Below, in pieces: positions 16,467-25,684 of a stretch of 64,000 bases of DNA. The notes below the pieces were generated by a model that saw only the letters and a list, made by a program, of their open reading frames with translations, was not told the DNA's origin and did no database searches. Location of the stretch: the NCBI GenBank assembly GCA_965249455.1, contig OZ252236.1:2294001-2358000 (forward strand), in the 5' to 3' direction. Position numbers and translations under genes: made by a program. Numbering within the stretch: the stretch's first letter is position 1; each line of letters opens with the position of its first letter. The stretch is from Jiulongibacter sp024742395. Lineage in GTDB: Bacteria > Bacteroidota > Bacteroidia > Cytophagales > Spirosomataceae.

Positions 16467-18530
16467 TTAAGACTTGATTGAGCTTTCTTCTTTGTCAGCT
16501 TCAGTGCTTTCAGAATCATCTTCTTCTTTCTTTTCTTCCTCTTCCTTGGCATCTTCTACAGGTTTCTGATCCATATATTCCTGATAAGCAGTAGGCTTAT
16601 CAAATGGCCTTTCACCAATTAGCTCTACCAAATCACTTTGATAAATGATCTCCTTCTGAAGAAGCTGCTGAGCCAATTTGTCTAGATCATCTTTCTTTTC
16701 CAGAAGAAGATCTTTTGTACGTTTGTAGGCCTCATCTACTAGTTTTTTCACCTCTTCATCTATCTTCCGAGCCGTATCATCAGAATATGGTTTAGTAAAA
16801 TTATATTCTGATTGGCCTTTCGAGTCGTAAAAGGAAAGATTTCCTATTTCACTGTTCAGACCATAGATAGTAACCATGCTATAGGCCATTTTTGTGATTT
16901 TCTCTAAATCACTCAAAGCTCCGGTTGAGATTTTTCCAAATATTACATCTTCTGCCGCACGTCCACCTAAGGCCATGCACATCTCATCAAATAGCTGCTC
17001 AGTTCTGTACAAATACTGTTCTTTTGGTAAATATTGGGCATAACCTAATGCCGCAATACCTCTAGGTACGATACTCACCTTAACTAATGGGTTAGCATGT
17101 TCTAAATACCAGCCGGTAACAGCATGCCCTGCTTCATGGTAGGCGATGATCTCTTTCTCTTCAGGAGAAATAAGTTTGTTCTTTTTCTCTAATCCACCGA
17201 TTTCTCTGTCAATAGCATCCTGAAAGTCTTTCATCTCAATGGCCTTTCTCTCTCTTCTTGCGGCCAATAAAGCGGCTTCATTACATACGTTGGCAATTTC
17301 TGCACCGGCAAAACCAGGAGTCTGAGTAGCTAATTTTTTAGCATCTACTTCATCAGAAAGTTTCAACGGACGCATGTGCACTTTAAAAATTGCCTCACGA
17401 CCGTTAATGTCTGGTGCATCTACGCTTATTTGTCTGTCAAAACGACCAGGTCTCAGAAGTGCCGGATCAAGAACATCCGGTCTGTTCGTGGCAGCAATGA
17501 TAATGATTCCTGCTTCAGAGCCGAAGCCATCCATTTCTACCAGAAGCGAGTTCAAAGTATTCTCTCTTTCATCATTCCCACCTGGCATGGCCCCTCTACC
17601 TCTTAATCTACCTACGGCGTCAATCTCATCAATAAAGATGATACATGGTGCTTTTTCTTTGGCTTGTTTGAATAAGTCACGAACACGTGCCGCTCCTACA
17701 CCCACAAACATTTCTACAAAATCAGAACCTGATAAAGAGAAGAAAGGCACACTGGCTTCACCTGCAACGGCTTTGGCCATTAAGGTTTTACCTGTACCCG
17801 GAGGGCCTACTAAAAGAGCACCTTTAGGAATTTTACCTCCCAGCTCTGTATATTTTTTAGGCTTTTTTAGAAAATCAACAATCTCAGTTAATTCTTCTTT
17901 GGCTTCATCCAGGCCAGCCACATCCTTAAAAGTGATCTTTACCTTATTGTCAGTATCAAAAAGAGCCGCTCTTGATTTTCCAATATTGAACAAGGCACCA
18001 CCAGGACCACCACCACCGGCCATTCTTGTCATCAGGAAATACATTAATCCAAAGAATAGGATTAGTGGAAGCCAATTGAACAAGGTGTTCATAATGTCTT
18101 CACGATGTATTGGCTCAGGATATAACTGTGCTTTTTGATCTTCTGACAGGCTCGACTTGTTTATAAAATCATTGAATTCATTCATGAAAGCAATTTCAGA
18201 CACTATGTCTACTTTCATGTGTGGGCCAGAGGTATATCTGTTATTGCCCAATAGGTTTTTGTATTCTGGTAATTGGAGAGCCTCACTGCTTAAAGTGACC
18301 TCTACAACATTAGCATCACTCACTACAGCTACTTTTTTTACCTCGCCTTTGGTAACCATCTGCTCCAGCTGCTTGTACTTAATAGGGGATAAGCTTTTGT
18401 TATTTGAAAAAAGCATAACGCCTATAATACCAACAATTAATGCAAGGATTATCCAACCTTGAAATCCCGGACCATTACCTAAAGGGGCTTTCTTCTTTCC
18501 GTTGGGTAATGGTTTTTGTTCTTTAGACAT
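16467..18530 (-). CDS. ftsH: ATP-dependent zinc metalloprotease FtsH
   Basis: FtsH is a hexameric inner-membrane AAA+ protease that extracts and degrades misfolded membrane and regulatory proteins. The 687-residue product has helices at about 25-42 and 151-168 flanking a periplasmic domain, then the AAA+ module (Walker A GPPGTGKT 242-249, Walker B FIDEID 299-304) and the zinc site HEAGH (465-469). The last ~40 residues are an unusually acidic Glu/Asp/Lys tail. It follows rsfS by 31 bases on the same strand; rsfS-ftsH with a divergent birA is a common Bacteroidota order. Confidence 0.98.
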   Translation of the reverse strand: MSKEQKPLPNGKKKAPLGNGPGFQGWIILALIVGIIGVMLFSNNKSLSPIKYKQLEQMVTKGEVKKVAVVSDANVVEVTLSSEALQLPEYKNLLGNNRYTSGPHMKVDIVSEIAFMNEFNDFINKSSLSEDQKAQLYPEPIHREDIMNTLFNWLPLILFFGLMYFLMTRMAGGGGPGGALFNIGKSRAALFDTDNKVKITFKDVAGLDEAKEELTEIVDFLKKPKKYTELGGKIPKGALLVGPPGTGKTLMAKAVAGEASVPFFSLSGSDFVEMFVGVGAARVRDLFKQAKEKAPCIIFIDEIDAVGRLRGRGAMPGGNDERENTLNSLLVEMDGFGSEAGIIIIAATNRPDVLDPALLRPGRFDRQISVDAPDINGREAIFKVHMRPLKLSDEVDAKKLATQTPGFAGAEIANVCNEAALLAARRERKAIEMKDFQDAIDREIGGLEKKNKLISPEEKEIIAYHEAGHAVTGWYLEHANPLVKVSIVPRGIAALGYAQYLPKEQYLYRTEQLFDEMCMALGGRAAEDVIFGKISTGALSDLEKITKMAYSMVTIYGLNSEIGNLSFYDSKGQSEYNFTKPYSDDTARKIDEEVKKLVDEAYKRTKDLLLEKKDDLDKLAQQLLQKEIIYQSDLVELIGERPFDKPTAYQEYMDQKPVEDAKEEEEKKEEDDSESTEADKEESSIKS

Positions 18531-18561
18531 ATTTATGGTTTATTATCTTTGTGCTAACTTA

Positions 18562-18960
18562 TTAAACGGTAGGTTTCTTAGAAGGTTTCATATCTTCACT
18601 AAAATATGTGAAGTCTGCATCCCCCCATAAGGATTCAATGTCATAGAAAGATCTCTTTTCTTTCTGGAATACATGTACTACCACATCAACGTAGTCCAGC
18701 AGAATCCATTCTCTATTCTGACGTCCTTCTCTATTCCAGGGATCTTGTGCAGTTTTCTTGTAAACTAATTCCTCTACAGAGCTGGCAATTGCCTCAATCT
18801 GAGTGTCAGAGTTTCCAGAACAAATCACAAAATAATCTGAAATAGCGTTATTAACTTTTCGCAAATCCATCACGACGACGTTACTTGCCTTTTTTTCGAG
18901 CATTCCTTCTACAACATATTGGCTTAGTTCAGAACTCGAAAGTTGCTTTTCTTTTTTCAT
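18562..18960 (-). CDS. rsfS: Ribosomal silencing factor RsfS
   Basis: The 132-residue RsfS (formerly Iojap/YbeB) binds ribosomal protein uL14 and blocks joining of the ribosomal subunits when nutrients are scarce. The core runs from about residue 15 to 118 and includes the conserved DYFVICSGNSDTQ, WILLDYVDVVVHVF and DIESLWGDA stretches. It is transcribed with ftsH and diverges from birA over about 100 bases. Confidence 0.96.
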   Translation of the reverse strand: MKKEKQLSSSELSQYVVEGMLEKKASNVVVMDLRKVNNAISDYFVICSGNSDTQIEAIASSVEELVYKKTAQDPWNREGRQNREWILLDYVDVVVHVFQKEKRSFYDIESLWGDADFTYFSEDMKPSKKPTV

Positions 18961-19056
18961 TAAGTATGATTTACAACTAATTTTGCATTTCTTATTTCGA
19001 ATGCAATTTTAAACGCTTTTTCTATTCAAAAATTAGATAAGCTAATTTAGAACAAT

Positions 19057-19818
19057 TTGTACAAAATTCAGCCCAAAACATCTTTTACAGGCAAAAAGTC
19101 AATTTATCTGCCATCTTGTCACTCAACTAACGAATATGCTTCAGAAAAAATTCAAAAAGGGGAGCTGGAAGAAGGGCTAATTGTCATAACTGACCATCAA
19201 ACCAAAGGGAAAGGACAAAGAGGTAATAAATGGGAAAGTCAGGCAGGAAAAAACCTGACATTTACACTTATTCTTAAGCCATCATTTCTCTCTGTGAAAG
19301 ATCAATTTCAGCTTAATATGGCTGTTTCATTAGGTATTTATGAAACATTAAAGGCCATAATACAGAAGGATTCCCTGAAGATTAAATGGCCTAATGATAT
19401 TTACATTGGTAATGAAAAGATAGGAGGTATCCTGATCGAAAGCCTCATTTCTTCAGGAAGTTTAGGGACTAGTATGGTTGGGATTGGCCTCAATATTAAT
19501 CAAACGGAATTTCTTATTGATCATGCCACTTCACTTAAGAATGTTGTAAATCAGGAATTTTATTTAGAAGATTTGCTGACTAGCCTGGCTGAAAAACTGG
19601 AGATCGAGTATTTAGAACTGAAAGAGGGAAATACTGAAAAGCAAAAGGAAAGATTTTTGGAAAAACTCTTCAGAAGAGATGAATGGCATCAATTTAGAAG
19701 TCAAAATGAGGTGTTTAATGGCAGAATTAAAGGGATAACAGCCTCTGGTAGTCTTCTTATGGAAACAGAATTAGGACTAATTCAATTTGGTAATAAAGAA
19801 TTTGAATATATACTTTAA
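19057..19818 (+). CDS. birA: Biotin--[acetyl-CoA-carboxylase] ligase
   Basis: BirA activates biotin to biotinyl-AMP and attaches it to the carrier protein of acetyl-CoA carboxylase. The 253-residue form has the catalytic domain only, with the KGKGQRGNKWES biotinyl-AMP loop (about residues 50-61) and IKWPNDI motif, plus a short C-terminal SH3-like cap. It lacks the N-terminal DNA-binding domain of E. coli BirA, so it should not be a repressor. The start is TTG at 19057: a stop codon lies three codons upstream and no ATG occurs before the conserved sequence. Confidence 0.94.
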   Translation: MYKIQPKTSFTGKKSIYLPSCHSTNEYASEKIQKGELEEGLIVITDHQTKGKGQRGNKWESQAGKNLTFTLILKPSFLSVKDQFQLNMAVSLGIYETLKAIIQKDSLKIKWPNDIYIGNEKIGGILIESLISSGSLGTSMVGIGLNINQTEFLIDHATSLKNVVNQEFYLEDLLTSLAEKLEIEYLELKEGNTEKQKERFLEKLFRRDEWHQFRSQNEVFNGRIKGITASGSLLMETELGLIQFGNKEFEYIL

Positions 19819-19856
19819 AAACTGAATAATTTTAGCTGCCTGCTTAGCTATTTAGA

Positions 19857-19864
19857 TAAATTTG
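19857..19864 (+). promoter_or_regulatory. Candidate -7 element of the GH63-like gene
   Basis: TAAATTTG fits TAnnTTTG and lies about 25 bases upstream of ATG 19890. No -33 TTG at proper spacing is visible, so this is a weak call. It supports starting at 19890 and not at the TTG at 19869. Confidence 0.4.
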
Positions 19865-19889
19865 CTTTTTGTGCGTCTTACTAGATTAT

Positions 19890-22544
19890 ATGAAAGATAC
19901 TTTAGAGAAACAAAGATTAAATGACAGGCCTGACAACAGAGGATGGAAGAAATGGGGGCCGTATTTGTCTGAGCGTCAATGGGGAACGGTAAGAGAAGAT
20001 TATTCTGTCTATGGAGATAGCTGGGAGTACTTCAGTCATGATCATGCCAGAAGCAGAGCTTACAGATGGGGTGAAGATGGAATAGGTGGGATCTCTGACA
20101 ATAAACAGCACATTTGTTTTTCTTTCTCCTTCTGGAATTATAACGATCCGATATTAAAAGAGCGGTTATTTGGGCTGACAGGAAAAGAAGGGAATCATGG
20201 GGAAGATGTAAAAGAGCTATACTATTACTTAGATAGCACACCCACGCATTCTTACATGAAAATGCTCTATAAATATCCAATTTCAGAGTATCCATATGAG
20301 GAGCTATTGGCCCAGAGCAGGGCCAGAACCAAACATGATCAGGAATTCGAAATTTTAGATACAGGAATTTTTGATGATGAGAACTACTTTGATATATACA
20401 TTGAATATGCCAAAGCAGATCAGAATGATATTTTAATAAAACTTAGTGCCTATAACAGATCGGGTAAGAAAGCTAAATTGGCCATCCTACCAACACTGTG
20501 GTTTAGAAATACTTGGTCATGGGGTTACAAGGATTACAGTCAAAAACCAATGCTGACAGGTATTGCTAAAAAGCAGGTGGAAGTAAGTCATCCTTTATTT
20601 TCAAAGTATAAGCTTTATCTCGAAGATGCAGATGATGTCCTTTATACAGAAAATGAAACAGACATGAAACGGATCTTTGGTAAGCCAAATAAAAGCCTTC
20701 ATGTTAAAGATGCTTTTGATCAATATCTTATTCACCACAATAAGAAGGCCGTCAATAAGAACAATATTGGGACAAAAATGGCCGGCCTCTATGAAAAAAA
20801 TTTGGAGGCAGGAGAATCAGTGGAAATAAGATTACGATTCTCTGAACAAACTGACATTAAAGAGCCTTTTCAAGAGTTTGATACTCTTTTTGAAGCAGCC
20901 CAAAAAAATGCAGATGAGTTTTATGCTGTGGTGCAGGAAGATATCAAATCTGAAGAACAAAAAAGAATTCAGAGACAAGCGTTTGCCGGCATGATGTGGA
21001 ACAAGCAGTTCTACTATTATAATATCAATCAATGGGCCAACGGCGATCCGAAAATGCCTTTTAAGTTTTCAGGGAGGAACTTTGAAAGAAACTCAACCTG
21101 GAAACATGCATACATGCACAATATACTTTCCATGCCTGACAAATGGGAGTATCCGTGGTTCGCAGCCTGGGACCTGGCTTTTCATACTGTCACACTGGCT
21201 AAAATAGATGCCGATTTCGCCAAAAGGCAATTGGCGGTAGTTTTAAGGGAATATTATATGCATCCTAACGGGCAAATTCCAGCTTATGAATGGAACTTCT
21301 CGGATGTGAATCCACCGGTACATGCCTGGGCCACCTGGAAAGTGTATGAAATTGACAAAGAGCAGCGTGGCGGCAAGGGTGATTTCGCTTTTCTTGAAAG
21401 AATTTTTCATAAACTTCTGCTGAACTTTACCTGGTGGGTAAATCAAAAGGATGAAGACGGAAATAATATTTTTGGTGGTGGTTTCTTAGGTCTGGATAAT
21501 ATCGGGGTGTTTGATAGAAATGCACAGATTCCAAACATGAAACTTCGTCAGGCTGATGCCACAGGTTGGATGGCAATTTTTACCTTGAATATGCTTAGAA
21601 TCTCGCTGGAAATATCTTTAGATAGACCAGTGTATCAGGATATGGCATCTAAGTTTTTTGAGCATTTTCTTCATATAGCGGCAGCCATAAACAATAACAT
21701 GGAGCAAGGCATGCTGGGACTGTGGGATGAAGAGGATCAGTTTTATTACGATAAACTTCATACTCCTGACGGACGAACAGTTTTTCTTAAAATAAAATCT
21801 CTGGTGGGTCTCATTCCTTTGTGTGCAGTTGAGGTAATACATGAAGATTTATTAGAAAAGTTGCCAGAGTTTAAAAAGAGGCTTGAATGGGTGTTGAAGA
21901 ACAGACCAGATCTGGCTTCGCTTATTTCAAGGTGGCACGAGCCCGGTAAAGGCGAAACACATTTACTCTCCTTACTAAGAGGCCATAGGATGAAAATGGT
22001 GCTTAAGCGTCTTTTTAATGAAGACGAATTCCTTTCAGATTATGGTATCAGGTCTCTTTCTAAATTTCATGAAGCCAATCCGTTTATTTTTAATCTGAAC
22101 GGTGAGGATCTGAGCGTAAGGTACACACCGGCAGAGTCTGACCTTTCAATAATGGGGGGGAACAGCAACTGGCGAGGGCCCATATGGTTTCCATTGAATT
22201 ACCTCATCATTGATGCATTGCATAAGTTTTCGCAATACTATGGCGATGACTATGAGGTAGAGTACCCAACAGGCTCTGGTGAAATTACGACAATCTCTAA
22301 AAGTGCATACGCCATTTCGGAACGTTTGATTAAGATTTTTGAACGAAATGCTGAAGGAAAAAGAGCCTCTCTTAGCGGGTATGAAATGTATGATAAAGAA
22401 GAGTTCTTCAAAGATCACTATCTTTTCCATGAGTACTTTAACGGCGATACCGGCGAAGGCTGTGGGGCGGCTCATCAGACAGGATGGACAGGTCTTGTGG
22501 CAGACCTCATTGAAGAGGTAAACAGTAAACATAAAAGGAGTTAA
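19890..22544 (+). CDS. Large GH63/MGH1-like glucosidase
   Basis: An 884-residue protein without signal peptide, so probably cytoplasmic. It belongs to the GH63-like (mannosylglycerate hydrolase-type) superfamily of (alpha/alpha)6-barrel glycosidases: an N-terminal beta-rich region, then the barrel from about residue 360 with PWFAAWDLAFHT, GQIPAYEWNFSDVNPP and GGNSNWRGPIWFPLNYL, which are the conserved catalytic-face segments of this group. Relatives act on alpha-glucosides or on mannosylglycerate and glucosylglycerate, which are compatible solutes; the substrate here is not established. ATG 19890 was chosen over a TTG seven codons upstream. It is monocistronic with a strong terminator. Confidence 0.85.
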   Translation: MKDTLEKQRLNDRPDNRGWKKWGPYLSERQWGTVREDYSVYGDSWEYFSHDHARSRAYRWGEDGIGGISDNKQHICFSFSFWNYNDPILKERLFGLTGKEGNHGEDVKELYYYLDSTPTHSYMKMLYKYPISEYPYEELLAQSRARTKHDQEFEILDTGIFDDENYFDIYIEYAKADQNDILIKLSAYNRSGKKAKLAILPTLWFRNTWSWGYKDYSQKPMLTGIAKKQVEVSHPLFSKYKLYLEDADDVLYTENETDMKRIFGKPNKSLHVKDAFDQYLIHHNKKAVNKNNIGTKMAGLYEKNLEAGESVEIRLRFSEQTDIKEPFQEFDTLFEAAQKNADEFYAVVQEDIKSEEQKRIQRQAFAGMMWNKQFYYYNINQWANGDPKMPFKFSGRNFERNSTWKHAYMHNILSMPDKWEYPWFAAWDLAFHTVTLAKIDADFAKRQLAVVLREYYMHPNGQIPAYEWNFSDVNPPVHAWATWKVYEIDKEQRGGKGDFAFLERIFHKLLLNFTWWVNQKDEDGNNIFGGGFLGLDNIGVFDRNAQIPNMKLRQADATGWMAIFTLNMLRISLEISLDRPVYQDMASKFFEHFLHIAAAINNNMEQGMLGLWDEEDQFYYDKLHTPDGRTVFLKIKSLVGLIPLCAVEVIHEDLLEKLPEFKKRLEWVLKNRPDLASLISRWHEPGKGETHLLSLLRGHRMKMVLKRLFNEDEFLSDYGIRSLSKFHEANPFIFNLNGEDLSVRYTPAESDLSIMGGNSNWRGPIWFPLNYLIIDALHKFSQYYGDDYEVEYPTGSGEITTISKSAYAISERLIKIFERNAEGKRASLSGYEMYDKEEFFKDHYLFHEYFNGDTGEGCGAAHQTGWTGLVADLIEEVNSKHKRS

Positions 22545-22551
22545 ATAAAGC

Positions 22552-22583
22552 AAAAAGGCCAGGGTTTCCCCTGGCCTTTTTTA
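22552..22583. terminator. Bidirectional terminator between the GH63-like and amidohydrolase genes
   Basis: AAAAAGGCCAGGG (22552-22564) and CCCTGGCCTTTTT form a 13-bp stem with a short TTT(C) loop, with A and T runs on both sides. It sits between two convergent stop codons. Confidence 0.92.
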
Positions 22584-22597
22584 CGATATTGTTTTGA

Positions 22598-25500
22598 CTA
22601 TTCCGGTCTGGTCAAGAGCTGATCAATGGTAAACAACTCTCCATTTTTTATCACAGATTCAACTTTTAAGGCATCTGTAATTTCTTTAAGTGGGTCACCA
22701 TCAATAATCACCATATCTGCAAGTTTTCCTTTTTCAAGGGTTCCAAGATTATCGAGCACGCCCACGGCTTTTGCTGCTCCATAGGTTGCTGCTTTCAGAG
22801 TGATGTAAGGGGAAATACCTGCGTCAACCCAGCTATGTAGCTCGGCATGAAGGCTATATCCATATGGGATAAAAGGGCTGTCGGTACCAGCCGTAACACT
22901 GGCACCTTCATCTACAAGTTTTTTTAGTGTAGTTTGAATATTGCCAAAATTAGATAAGTATCCTGGGAAGATGGTTGCAATTTGACTAGACCTCTTTTCC
23001 ATTTCACTTACATACTCCTTACCAAAGAAATAAAGCAATTGTTTGTTCTTGTAATACCATGGAAATTTCGCAGCCATCGAATAGAAACCACCTTGAAGTG
23101 AAACGGTAGGGGTGATATTCATTTGCGACAACTTTAACAGTTGTATTACATCAGAATAAGTGTGATTCATTTTTGTGATTTTCGGCGAATAGCCCCTTCT
23201 GCTGGTTCCTCCAATGTGCTCAACAGCATCCACAGAATAACGCATAGCAGGGTAAATCTCATGAGAGGAAACCGGAATACCATTTTTATGGGCAAAGGCC
23301 GTGATTTTCTTTTGCAGGATATCGGGCATTCTTACATACGTTTTAATCAGGTCATACTCAAGAGCAACTGATCTGTCAAGTTCGAGATCAAGTTGAGCTG
23401 AAGACTGAATACTATTGGCAAGTCCGTAATAAATTCTTGTGCCATCTGTTAGGCCACCAGTGAAAAATTCTCTGGGACCAATTAGCGTACCAGCATTCCA
23501 TGACTCTTTTCTTTCCAATGCATCATAGGGGTCTGAGCCTGTTTCTCTTAGTGAGGTAATCCCATATGAAAGCCACAGGCGGCCCAGTTTCTCTCCCGTC
23601 ATTTCATGTTGATGAGTGTGCATTTCAAACAATCCGGGAATAACCGTTTTATCAGAGGCATCTATCAATTTGCCTTCTCTGCCTTGCTTATGTTCTGATA
23701 TTGCTTCAATTCTGTTATCCTGAATGATGATATCCACATTGGTTAGGTATTTCTCTGATAGGCCATCAAAGACTTTGCCTGCATGGATAACCAGTTTGCC
23801 CTTGGGCTCCTTATAGTCATAGTTAAAATCCAGGGCAATTGTGCGAATTTTTTGGTCTTCAATCTCAATTCTTTTAATCGTATCTGTAGCTAAGTAAACG
23901 ATGCTTTTAGAATCGGCTGTCCAGCTGGGTACCTCGGCTAACTCATTGGTTAGTCTGACTGGTGGCCCAATTATATTACCTGATTTGTCAACATTGATTA
24001 TCCATAACAATCCATCTTGAACATAAGCCATCCATTTGCCGTCTGGTGACCAAACCGGGCCGTTTTTGGCACGCATTCCCAGTGATCTTTCCTCTACAGG
24101 AGAAATAAACTTTTCCGTTTTGTCTTTTAATGAAAGCAGCAAAATTTTATTTATACCCTCTCTAAATCTGCTGGAATAAACATCAAGGGCCGAAAGTGCG
24201 ATCGTTTTTCCATCAGGAGACCAGCTTGGCTGACTGGGTACAAATAAGGCCTCATGAAGCTTTTCTACTTGTTTTGTTTTGAGATCAATAGACTGTAAGG
24301 TGCCTTTTCCCCAAATGTTTCTGGCATCTGCTGCATAGAAAGCCAATTTGCTTCCATCGGGCGACCAACTGGGATAGTTGACATCGTAATCAGTTTGGAG
24401 AATTTGCTCCTTTTTTTTGCTTTTTAAGTCATAGGTCCAAATATTCATACTTCCTGATTCGTCTGACAAATAGGCAATGGATTCACCATCAGGAGACCAG
24501 ATTGGGTCAGATAAAATGAATTGACTTTTTAGTAATGGTTTAGGAATACTTTCTCCTTCTTTGAGAATCCAAATATCGCTCAGAGCGGTAAACAGGTATT
24601 TCTTTCCATCAGGGGAAACAGAAAGTCCTTTGATTCCTTTAACTTTTTTCGGTGTGCCTGCGTCAAAATCGTAGCTTTTTCGTTTGTATTTCGGTTTGAC
24701 AACATCCAGCTCTGCCGTAAATTCAATGTTTTGAAAGCTTGATTTGTTGACAGTGTTTTTTTTGATTTTACCATCGGCTACAAAAAGGTATTCGGTTGCG
24801 TTAAACCAACTGGTTCTGAAAGGAAACACATCCATCTCTTTTGAGGTGATGATTTCTGTTTTACCTGATTGAGCGGTGGTTTTTACCAAACTACTATAAC
24901 TCCCCGTAAACTCTGTAAAATATATGGTCTTCGCGTCAAAAGACCAGGAAGGGGCAGTAAGTGTGCCTTTGCGTTCAATCACCTGACTCAGAGAGCCATC
25001 GGCGGAAACTTTATAGATTCCCGGTGATTCATTTTGTTCAGAAACGTAGAGTATCTCAGAACCGTCAGGGGAGTAAGCTGGGCAATATTCATTTGCCGGG
25101 TCTGAAGTCAATTGCTTAGTTTCCTTTGTTTCTAAATTGATCTTGAAGATATCATAGTTGCCATATACATCGCTGGAATAAACAATGTATTTACCATCAG
25201 GTGACCAATCGGGTTCTCTTTCATCAAAGACACCTGAAGTAACTTGCTTTAAATCTGAACCATCCTTATTAATCATCCATATGTGATAATAGCCATCTCG
25301 AAATGATTGGAAAGCTACTTTTTGTCCATCGGGAGACCACACTGGTTGTCTGTCATCACCCATTCCGTCAGTGATAGCTTTGGCCTTGCCGCCTTTGGCG
25401 GGTAATAACCATATAGTTCCTTGAAGATCAATGACTATTTCTTTTTTATCAAAAGATAAATCAGCAGCCATATTGGTACCTTCTGTAACCACAACTGTGG

Positions 25501-25651
25501 TGGTGTCGCCAATAAAAGGTGAAGGAAAGGCTGGTAAAACCAGTACTCCCCAGAAGACAATAAACAGAAGTGACTTTACCAGGCTGTTGAAGCGAGGGTT
25601 GTTATTTAGGGAGCAGTAAGACTGCTCCCTTTTTGATTCTATGTAAAACAT
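22598..25651 (-). CDS. Exported amidohydrolase with N-terminal TolB-type (PD40) beta-propeller
   Basis: A 1017-residue protein with a basic N-terminus and a hydrophobic signal segment (about 24-43). Residues ~60-605 hold at least eight WSPDGK-type PD40 repeats (for example at 105-109, 149-153, 385-389, 429-433 and 477-481), forming TolB-like propellers. Residues ~620-1010 form a metal-dependent amidohydrolase domain with HTH at 678-680 and AGTDSPF near the end. Family members cleave amide bonds, often of peptides or cyclic compounds; the propeller probably filters or binds the substrate. It is the third gene after SusC and SusD (33-base gap), so it should process what that pair imports. The start is uncertain because the first 23 residues are polar. 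Confidence 0.88.
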   Translation of the reverse strand: MFYIESKREQSYCSLNNNPRFNSLVKSLLFIVFWGVLVLPAFPSPFIGDTTTVVVTEGTNMAADLSFDKKEIVIDLQGTIWLLPAKGGKAKAITDGMGDDRQPVWSPDGQKVAFQSFRDGYYHIWMINKDGSDLKQVTSGVFDEREPDWSPDGKYIVYSSDVYGNYDIFKINLETKETKQLTSDPANEYCPAYSPDGSEILYVSEQNESPGIYKVSADGSLSQVIERKGTLTAPSWSFDAKTIYFTEFTGSYSSLVKTTAQSGKTEIITSKEMDVFPFRTSWFNATEYLFVADGKIKKNTVNKSSFQNIEFTAELDVVKPKYKRKSYDFDAGTPKKVKGIKGLSVSPDGKKYLFTALSDIWILKEGESIPKPLLKSQFILSDPIWSPDGESIAYLSDESGSMNIWTYDLKSKKKEQILQTDYDVNYPSWSPDGSKLAFYAADARNIWGKGTLQSIDLKTKQVEKLHEALFVPSQPSWSPDGKTIALSALDVYSSRFREGINKILLLSLKDKTEKFISPVEERSLGMRAKNGPVWSPDGKWMAYVQDGLLWIINVDKSGNIIGPPVRLTNELAEVPSWTADSKSIVYLATDTIKRIEIEDQKIRTIALDFNYDYKEPKGKLVIHAGKVFDGLSEKYLTNVDIIIQDNRIEAISEHKQGREGKLIDASDKTVIPGLFEMHTHQHEMTGEKLGRLWLSYGITSLRETGSDPYDALERKESWNAGTLIGPREFFTGGLTDGTRIYYGLANSIQSSAQLDLELDRSVALEYDLIKTYVRMPDILQKKITAFAHKNGIPVSSHEIYPAMRYSVDAVEHIGGTSRRGYSPKITKMNHTYSDVIQLLKLSQMNITPTVSLQGGFYSMAAKFPWYYKNKQLLYFFGKEYVSEMEKRSSQIATIFPGYLSNFGNIQTTLKKLVDEGASVTAGTDSPFIPYGYSLHAELHSWVDAGISPYITLKAATYGAAKAVGVLDNLGTLEKGKLADMVIIDGDPLKEITDALKVESVIKNGELFTIDQLLTRPE

Positions 25652-25684
25652 CGAAATGTGCTTTATGTGATTTTTTTGTGCTTA

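Noticed and set aside
17374..18138. 254-codon open frame antisense to ftsH.
   Set aside because: ftsH has unambiguous AAA+ and protease motifs in its own frame; the antisense frame has no recognisable domain and is explained by codon bias.
22146..22553. 135-codon antisense frame over the GH63-like 3' end.
   Set aside because: Overlaps a conserved region of the glucosidase and crosses its terminator; no domain is visible.
23141..23371. Assorted 60-100 codon frames on the opposite strand of long genes (susC, mutS, amidohydrolase, murA).
   Set aside because: All lie wholly inside strongly supported coding genes and show no conserved motif.
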